From NCBI GenBank assembly GCA_038254195.1, contig JBBSGJ010000093.1:1-9173 (forward strand): DNA of 9,173 bases. The letters run 5' to 3'. The notes below the pieces were generated by a model. The model was not told the origin of the DNA, searched no databases, and worked only from the letters and a program-made list of their open reading frames with translations. This document shows positions 5,194 to 9,173 of this stretch, in pieces. Each line of letters opens with the position of its first letter. The first letter of the stretch is position 1. The stretch is from JBBQAA01 sp038254195 (GTDB taxonomy: Bacteria; Actinomycetota; Thermoleophilia; Solirubrobacterales; Solirubrobacteraceae). The position numbers and the translations under genes are program-made.

Positions 5194-5877
5194 ATGTCGG
5201 ATGCCGACGACCTCCTCCGGCGCGCCCTGCTCGACGACGAGGCCTCCGCGGCCGTCTCGCTGCGGGTCGCCGGGCTGCCGGTCTCGCGGACGGTCACCGT
5301 GGTCTTCCACGGGCGGCGCGACCTCGCCTCCCTGCGCACCTACATCGCGCGCGGGGCACTCGGGCAGGGCGACCGTGTCGGGCCCGATGACCTCCTGCGC
5401 GTGCCCTGCGAGCTCGACCTCGCCGGGGCGGAGGACCGGGAGGAGGCCGAGCGCCTCTACCTCGAGCAGGTCACCGCGTTGCGCGAGGCGCTCGAGGCCG
5501 CGGACACCGTCCTCGCCGTCTGGCGCGAGCCGCTCGAGGCCGCCGCGCGCTCCGACGTCGAGGTGGTGAGCTCGGTCCGCCTGGACATCCCCCTGCCCGC
5601 CGCCCGGCTCCTGCCCACCGCGCTCGTGACCCACGACCGGGGCCTCCTCGTCGCCCCCGTCTGCGGCGCGCGAACCCTCGCCGAGGGCCGTCCCCCGCTC
5701 GGGATCGTCTGCGCCCAGCCTCCCGACGTCGCCCGCGTCTACCCCCTGCCCGAGGACCCCGAGCGCTGCATGGAGGACTTCATCGGGCTGGCCGCCGAGC
5801 GCGCGCGGGGCGTGGCCGAGCGGCTCGCCCACGAGGAGGCGTCGGTGGAGCGCTTCCTCGAGCTCTCGGGCGAGTGA
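5194..5877 (+). CDS. Hypothetical 227-aa soluble protein, first gene of a coupled pair
   Basis: I do not recognise this family. The protein starts MSDADDLLRRALLDDEASAA. It has alternating strands near SLRVAGLP and RTVTVVFHG (22-40), a strongly charged helix DREEAERLYLEQVTALREAL (81-100), beta-like segments around LPTALVTHDRGLLVAPV (140-156), and a charged C-terminal helix from about 192 to 225. There are four cysteines (C72, C157, C173, C192), with C157 in VCGAR and C173 in VCAQPP. No signal peptide or membrane helix is seen, so it is probably cytosolic. ATG 5194 is chosen as the first start clear of the DUF4235 coding region; an in-frame ATG at 5158 would overlap that gene head-on. No good Shine-Dalgarno sequence is visible. 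Its stop overlaps the next gene in GTGA. Third-position GC bias supports real coding. Confidence 0.8.
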   Translation: MSDADDLLRRALLDDEASAAVSLRVAGLPVSRTVTVVFHGRRDLASLRTYIARGALGQGDRVGPDDLLRVPCELDLAGAEDREEAERLYLEQVTALREALEAADTVLAVWREPLEAAARSDVEVVSSVRLDIPLPAARLLPTALVTHDRGLLVAPVCGARTLAEGRPPLGIVCAQPPDVARVYPLPEDPERCMEDFIGLAAERARGVAERLAHEEASVERFLELSGE

Positions 5878-6296
5878 GGCCCGGACGGCTGGCTCTCGTC
5901 GTCGCGCTGGCGGCGGCGGGGATCGTGGTCGCGCTCGCGGTCGGGCGCGTGCTCGCGGCCAACGGTGACGAGCGCGGCGCGATCGACGACCTCGTGACCG
6001 CCGAGGCCCGCGGTGACGCGCGGGCGGTGGGCGACCTCGTGGAACGCTGCGCGGGGGGATGCGCGCGTCTGGTCGCCCGGCTGCGCCGGTCCGGGCGCGT
6101 GGAGGTCCTGCGCATCGACCCGTCCACCCGCTTCGCCCTCGCCGGGCTGGACGGCACCACCCGGGTGGCCTGGAAAGCCGCCGGCGCCCCCGTCGCCCAG
6201 TGCGTCGAGGTGCGTCGCCGCGGCGACGTGGTCACCGGCCTGCGCTCGGAGCTGCTCACGGTGAGCGCCCCGATCTCGATCGAGAAGGGCTGCTGA
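5874..6296 (+). CDS. Hypothetical 140-aa membrane-anchored, four-cysteine protein
   Basis: I do not recognise a named family. A short basic N-terminus (MRPGR) and one hydrophobic segment (about residues 6-28, LALVVALAAAGIVVALAVGRV) suggest an uncleaved signal anchor or a signal peptide. The exported part begins with DERGAIDDLVTAEARGDARA (32-51), whose helix-then-small-domain layout recalls NTF2/cystatin-like exported proteins of Actinomycetota; that comparison is weak. Cysteines are C59, C63, C110 and C140, the last being the final residue, so two disulfides outside the membrane are plausible. The start is GTG 5874, overlapping the stop of the 227-aa gene in GTGA, so the pair is translationally coupled. 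The GTG is preferred because it puts the hydrophobic segment directly at the N-terminus. It ends 58 bases before the convergent propeller gene, with no strong terminator between them. Confidence 0.78.
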   Translation: MRPGRLALVVALAAAGIVVALAVGRVLAANGDERGAIDDLVTAEARGDARAVGDLVERCAGGCARLVARLRRSGRVEVLRIDPSTRFALAGLDGTTRVAWKAAGAPVAQCVEVRRRGDVVTGLRSELLTVSAPISIEKGC

Positions 6297-6354
6297 GGAG
6301 TGCCGGAGGGCATATCGGCAAGGCAGTAAGCGGAGGTCGAACCGCGCCGGCGAA

Positions 6355-7992
6355 CTACACGGTGCCGTTAGGAAGTGCTGGCGATGGATGACGCCGCGCC
6401 GCCGCCCACGAGCCGAGCAGCGTCAGGCCGATGAGTCCGAGCACGACGCCCCCGTAGCGCAGGCCGTCCTTCGCCGCGCCCGAAAGGCGCGGGTGCCTGA
6501 TCACTGTGGCAACCGCCTCCGCGATATCCTGCTTCTGGGTCGCCGGGGTTCCCTCCCTGGTGTCGGTCCAGACCCCCACTGCCGAGCGGTCGCTGGAGAT
6601 CAGCCCGAGCCGGCTGCCGAGATCCGGCAGCCCTTCCTTGGCGCCGAAGCCAATTCTCGAGTCGAACGCGCGGCTCGAGAGGGTCAGATGCGAGGTGAAG
6701 GTCTTGCCCTGATCGAAGGAGGACTGGAGCGACACCTCGTTCATGAGGTTCCGCGGGTCCGCGCGACGGTCGTAGTAGAGCACGTCGAGGCGTCCGTCTT
6801 GGGCGACCGAGAGCTTCGGGAGGTACTGGGCGGTGCCGTCGCGGGGGTTGGTGTCGTTGACCCGCGTTGCCTGCCACCTCGAAGCTCCCCGCGCCAGCGA
6901 CCACAGCCACACGTCGGGATCGCCGAGGCGGCCGTCTTGGAAGGCGGCGTACACGCGACCGTTGTGGTCGACCGCCACCGACGGGAAGGGGGGCAGGAAC
7001 ACGATGAAGCGCCGGGTCGGGACCACGTGGTCGTCGACCACCGACTCACCCCAGGTCGATCCGCCGTCGACCGAGCGCGCGAGCACGAGCGTGAAGCGCC
7101 CGGGGTACCGGGGGCCGCCTCTGCCCCCGTGCTCGCCGAAATAGTCCAGATCGTCCGCCCCCAAGTCGAGGTAGAGCACGTAGAGGTCGCCTTTCGGGCC
7201 GACCACCGGTGAGGGCGCGACAACCCGCTGGCGTGCTGGGCTGCTCACCCGCACCGGCCGGCTCCAGGTCGCGCCGCCGTCGTCTGATCGAGCCGCCTCG
7301 ATCGGGTTCCCCGTGTTGCTGAACCGAAGCGTCCCCACGGAAGAGCCCTTCAGCCAGGTCATGTACAGGCGCCGGGGCCTGGCCGGATCGGCCGCGAGGC
7401 GGACCTGAAAGGCAAGCGGCCCGAGCACCCTCATCGGCTTGGACAGCGTGCGGCCGCCATCGCGTGAGGTCGAGATCCACTCGGCGTGCGGGACATTGCC
7501 CCGGCCCTTAAGCGTGACGAACGCCACGTACAGGGTGCCGTCGGCCGAGAACGCGAGATCTGGCGCGTAGCATTTCGCCTCCTCTCCCTTGGGCGCGGGG
7601 ACCGGTGTCTGCGTCCAGTTCCGCCCCCCATTGCGGGAGACGTTCAAGGCACAGGAGAAGAAGGGCGTATCGATTCTGCTGGCGACCGCGAGGTTCTCCC
7701 GTTGCATCGGGTTGTGGACCAGGGTTGGCGAGTTGTAAGCGCTGATATCGCGTAGGTTCAGCGCTCCGGCGCTGATCGGCGCGTCGTGGCCGGTAAGCGC
7801 GAGCGTCGGTGGTCGATCGTTCGTCCCCGAGAGCAGCACCAGGCCGATCGCGACCAGAATCAGCGAGGCGCCAACCAGCAGCAACAGCAGCGAGCCCCGG
7901 GGCCGGTGCTGGCCGCCGGGGCTCGCTGCTTCACTCGATTCCGTTCCAGGCTCGGCGGCCGTCGCCTCCGGCGTGCCGTCCCGGGATCGCAT
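6355..7992 (-). CDS. Doubly membrane-anchored Asp-box beta-propeller (sialidase-like fold) protein
   Basis: This 545-residue protein has a cytosolic N-terminus of about 33 residues, a membrane helix (GSLLLLLVGASLILVAIGLVLL, about 33-54), a large external domain, a second helix (GGVVLGLIGLTLLGSWAA, 514-531) and a short tail. The external part carries Asp-box signatures: SRNGGRNW (119-126), SRDGGRTL (176-183, degenerate), SDDGGATW (236-243), SVDGGSTW (307-314) and SFDQGKTF (425-432). A second blade motif, aromatic-x-D-x-R, recurs as FQDGR (351-355), YYDRR (406-410) and WTDTR (475-479). This is the BNR/sialidase propeller fold. I do not see the RIP motif or a convincing arginine triad, so neuraminidase activity should not be assumed; binding or scaffolding is as likely. 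C114 and C141 could pair. ATG 7992 overlaps the stop of the mucin-like gene (TAATG), with GAGAGG two bases before it, which implies coupled translation. Third positions appear less GC-biased than in prs. Confidence 0.88.
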   Translation of the reverse strand: MRSRDGTPEATAAEPGTESSEAASPGGQHRPRGSLLLLLVGASLILVAIGLVLLSGTNDRPPTLALTGHDAPISAGALNLRDISAYNSPTLVHNPMQRENLAVASRIDTPFFSCALNVSRNGGRNWTQTPVPAPKGEEAKCYAPDLAFSADGTLYVAFVTLKGRGNVPHAEWISTSRDGGRTLSKPMRVLGPLAFQVRLAADPARPRRLYMTWLKGSSVGTLRFSNTGNPIEAARSDDGGATWSRPVRVSSPARQRVVAPSPVVGPKGDLYVLYLDLGADDLDYFGEHGGRGGPRYPGRFTLVLARSVDGGSTWGESVVDDHVVPTRRFIVFLPPFPSVAVDHNGRVYAAFQDGRLGDPDVWLWSLARGASRWQATRVNDTNPRDGTAQYLPKLSVAQDGRLDVLYYDRRADPRNLMNEVSLQSSFDQGKTFTSHLTLSSRAFDSRIGFGAKEGLPDLGSRLGLISSDRSAVGVWTDTREGTPATQKQDIAEAVATVIRHPRLSGAAKDGLRYGGVVLGLIGLTLLGSWAAARRHPSPALPNGTV

Positions 7993-8864
7993 TACCTCTC
8001 AGACGTCGGTGTCCCCGAGCTCTTGCCTGCGCGCGCCTTGACCCGCCGGCGCCGCTGCTCGCCGACGACGAACGCGCCACCCAAGAGACCGACGAGCCCG
8101 AGTCCCAGGATCGCGCTTCCGACCAGGACCCCTGATGAGCCGACGCCACCACCGGCTCCGGCGGACGCCGGGGCTGCCGTCGCTGCGAACGACGACCTCG
8201 ACGGGGAGGAGGCAACGCCGCTCCACAGGTCGCCGGTGGCGCTGCGGGCCGATGGGGCCGGAGAATGCGCTCGAGCTGCCGGCGTCGCATGCCTCTTACC
8301 CGCCGCCTTGCCCTTGGGAGCCGTCGAGCTGGAGAAGACGGGCTGTCCGTCTGGGCCGTGAGTCACGCCTGCGGTAGCTCCACTCTCACGGGCGTGCAGC
8401 GCGGAGGCGCCGTGAGTCGCGGCCGGGCGGGCGGAAACGGCTGCCGGTGGGGCTCCGGACCCGCTCGTCCCAGCAGGCCGCGTTGCCACGGGGCGGGAGC
8501 TGGAAGCTCCGCTATCGGGATGGCGGGGACTGGTCGCCCGGCGCGGCGCGTGGCTGGGAGCACCTGTCCCAGCGTGGCTGGCCCCGCTGGTCGAGCCGGT
8601 GACGGCGCCCGCGGCGCCGGACGTGCTCGGTGTCGCGCCAGCAGACCCCGAGGAGCCTCCGCCCGTGAAAACTGGTGTTCCCTGGGCTGTGCCGCTGCCC
8701 CCTCCGGCTGGTGACGGCGATGCCGGGGGCGAGGGCGGCGGAGACGGTGACGAAGGAGTCCCGTAGTCGGGGGCGGTGCAGGCCCACGCCAAGCTCGCCC
8801 CAACCAGTGCGGTTGCCAGCAGGGACAGCACCGCGATTGTCAGAAGTCGTGTCCGTCCCTGCAT
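7992..8864 (-). CDS. Exported mucin-like Ser/Ala/Pro/Gly-rich protein with C-terminal anchor
   Basis: The product has 290 residues. The signal peptide is RTRLLTIAVLSLLATALVGA onward (4-28), with an AWA cleavage site before C29 (AWACTAPDYG). The residues before C29 fit a signal peptidase I site better than a lipobox. From 36 to about 240 the chain is low-complexity: a proline-serine hinge (38-52), then Ser/Ala/Thr/Gly-rich sequence with scattered Arg and His, probably disordered and possibly glycosylated. A short motif GTPVF (62-66) recurs as GQPVF (173-177), and DLWSG stands at 212-216. A hydrophobic helix (VLVGSAILGLGLVGLLGGAFVV, 246-267) and a basic tail RRRRVKAR (271-278) form a membrane stop. 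No LPXTG motif is present, so it is not a standard sortase substrate. ATG 8864 is chosen because GGAGGT lies eight bases upstream; an in-frame ATG at 8930 would place 22 extra residues before the signal peptide. It is cotranscribed with the propeller gene. Confidence 0.82.
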   Translation of the reverse strand: MQGRTRLLTIAVLSLLATALVGASLAWACTAPDYGTPSSPSPPPSPPASPSPAGGGSGTAQGTPVFTGGGSSGSAGATPSTSGAAGAVTGSTSGASHAGTGAPSHAPRRATSPRHPDSGASSSRPVATRPAGTSGSGAPPAAVSARPAATHGASALHARESGATAGVTHGPDGQPVFSSSTAPKGKAAGKRHATPAARAHSPAPSARSATGDLWSGVASSPSRSSFAATAAPASAGAGGGVGSSGVLVGSAILGLGLVGLLGGAFVVGEQRRRRVKARAGKSSGTPTSER

Positions 8865-8872
8865 CAGCGACC

Positions 8873-8878
8873 ACCTCC
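8873..8878 (-). promoter_or_regulatory. Strong ribosome binding site of the mucin-like gene
   Basis: The minus strand has GGAGGT eight bases before ATG 8864. It is the best Shine-Dalgarno match in the window and fixes the start directly ahead of the signal peptide. Confidence 0.7.
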
Positions 8879-8928
8879 GCTCAAGTACTCGTGGACCTAC
8901 TACCCCGCTCGACGTTACGAACCGGCTC

Positions 8929-8934
8929 AATCTA
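8929..8934 (-). promoter_or_regulatory. Possible -10 box for the mucin-like/propeller operon
   Basis: The minus strand reads TAGATT, the most AT-rich TANNNT match in the 170-base divergent gap. It predicts a leader of about 55-60 nt before ATG 8864. The upstream hexamer at the right distance is only a partial match to a -35 box. This is tentative. Confidence 0.3.
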
Positions 8935-8992
8935 TCACAGCTGCTGAACGCTGTCGCCCTCGTTCACGGGCGCGGCCGCGCGTCAGGGCGAA

Positions 8993-8998
8993 TAACCT
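8993..8998 (+). promoter_or_regulatory. Possible -10 box for the exported-protein gene at the right edge
   Basis: TAACCT lies 36 bases before ATG 9035, allowing a transcript start near 9005 and a leader of about 30 nt. No clear -35 box stands at 17 bases; TTCACG at 8963-8968 is too far upstream. This is tentative. Confidence 0.25.
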
Positions 8999-9034
8999 TG
9001 AAGTGATGCCACGCTGCTGGGGCCGACTGCGAGC

Positions 9035-9173
9035 ATGACGCGCCGCGGCCCGAGGTCGACGGCCCCCAGACGTGGAGCGCTCGCCGCGATGGCCGTAGCG
9101 TCGATCGTGGGAGCGCTAGCTGTTTGGCCGGTCGAACCCGGCCGAGCGGCATCTGAGCCCGCCGCGAAGCTCG
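9035..9173 (+). CDS. Exported protein, N-terminal signal peptide only (continues beyond window)
   Basis: An open frame from ATG 9035 runs to the right edge (46 codons). It encodes a clear Sec signal peptide: a basic start MTRRGPRSTAPRG, a hydrophobic core ALAAMAVASIVGALAVWPV (14-32), then EPGRAAS with a likely signal peptidase cut around A41/S42. The mature part begins SEPAAKL and is then cut off, so no function can be given. It is divergent from the mucin-like gene, with a 170-base shared upstream region, which fits a locus of envelope proteins. A weak GGGG lies about 14 bases upstream of the ATG. An ATG at 9005 opens a different frame that stops after ten codons. Confidence 0.65.
   Translation, partial: MTRRGPRSTAPRRGALAAMAVASIVGALAVWPVEPGRAASEPAAKL

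Noticed and set aside
4519..5832. A 437-codon minus-strand frame covering 4519-5832
   Set aside because: It overlaps four better-supported genes, and its end is an Arg/Ser/Pro-rich shadow.
6297..6354. Possible terminator between the convergent 140-aa and propeller genes
   Set aside because: Only four- to five-pair stems with large loops (for example TGCCG...CGGCA) and no T-run were found.
6388..7212. A 274-codon plus-strand frame opposite the propeller gene
   Set aside because: The minus-strand reading has repeated Asp boxes and membrane helices; this one has none.
6355..7992. Calling the propeller protein an active sialidase
   Set aside because: Asp boxes define the fold but not the activity. 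The RIP motif and a clear arginine triad are not visible.
7992..8864. Calling the mucin-like protein a lipoprotein because of C29
   Set aside because: The residues before C29 (A-W-A) do not fit a lipobox. Signal peptidase I cleavage fits better, and a C-terminal membrane anchor is present.
8970..8981. A 12-base perfect palindrome of G and C (contains the NotI site) between the divergent envelope genes
   Set aside because: Short all-GC palindromes are expected often at this base composition. No second copy or spacing pattern was seen to support an operator.

Overview
The window is very GC-rich and gene-dense, with codon third positions that are almost all G or C. Gene content points to a high-GC Actinomycetota, most likely the Thermoleophilia/Solirubrobacterales group. 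The reasons are the style of the PRPP synthase N-terminus and loops, a DUF4235 membrane protein, GTG starts that look leaderless, and glmU-prs beside a tRNA-Gln gene. The taxonomic call is inference from memory of these families.

Layout. (1) Positions 1-1924, minus strand: a VOC/glyoxalase-fold gene, then a Hen1-type RNA 2'-O-methyltransferase whose C-terminus runs off the left edge. Pnkp, the usual partner of bacterial Hen1, would be expected just beyond that edge. (2) 2036-2107, minus: tRNA-Gln(UUG). (3) 2149-4888, plus: glmU and prs overlapping by ATGA, then a 96-aa unknown. GlmU makes UDP-GlcNAc for the cell wall and Prs makes PRPP for nucleotides, histidine and tryptophan. (4) 4893-5168, minus: a DUF4235 two-helix membrane protein. 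(5) 5194-6296, plus: a two-gene unit, overlapping by GTGA, of unrecognised proteins: a 227-aa soluble protein and a 140-aa membrane-anchored, four-cysteine protein. (6) 6355-8864, minus: a two-gene unit, overlapping by TAATG, for an envelope pair. One is a Ser/Ala/Pro/Gly-rich mucin-like protein; the other is an Asp-box beta-propeller (sialidase-like fold) anchored by a helix at each end. (7) 9035 to the right edge, plus: the signal peptide of an exported protein that is cut off.

No gene-free stretch exceeds about 225 bases. The intergenic gaps hold two clear nested inverted repeats (1452-1501 and 1983-2021) and several TANNNT boxes placed 7-9 nt before GTG starts, which suggests leaderless transcription of glmU, the DUF4235 gene and perhaps hen1. 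I saw no CRISPR array, insertion sequence, rRNA or replication origin. I cannot point to a clearly new system. The best candidates for follow-up are the mucin-like/propeller surface pair, the unrecognised 227-aa/140-aa pair, and the RNA-repair locus at the left edge.
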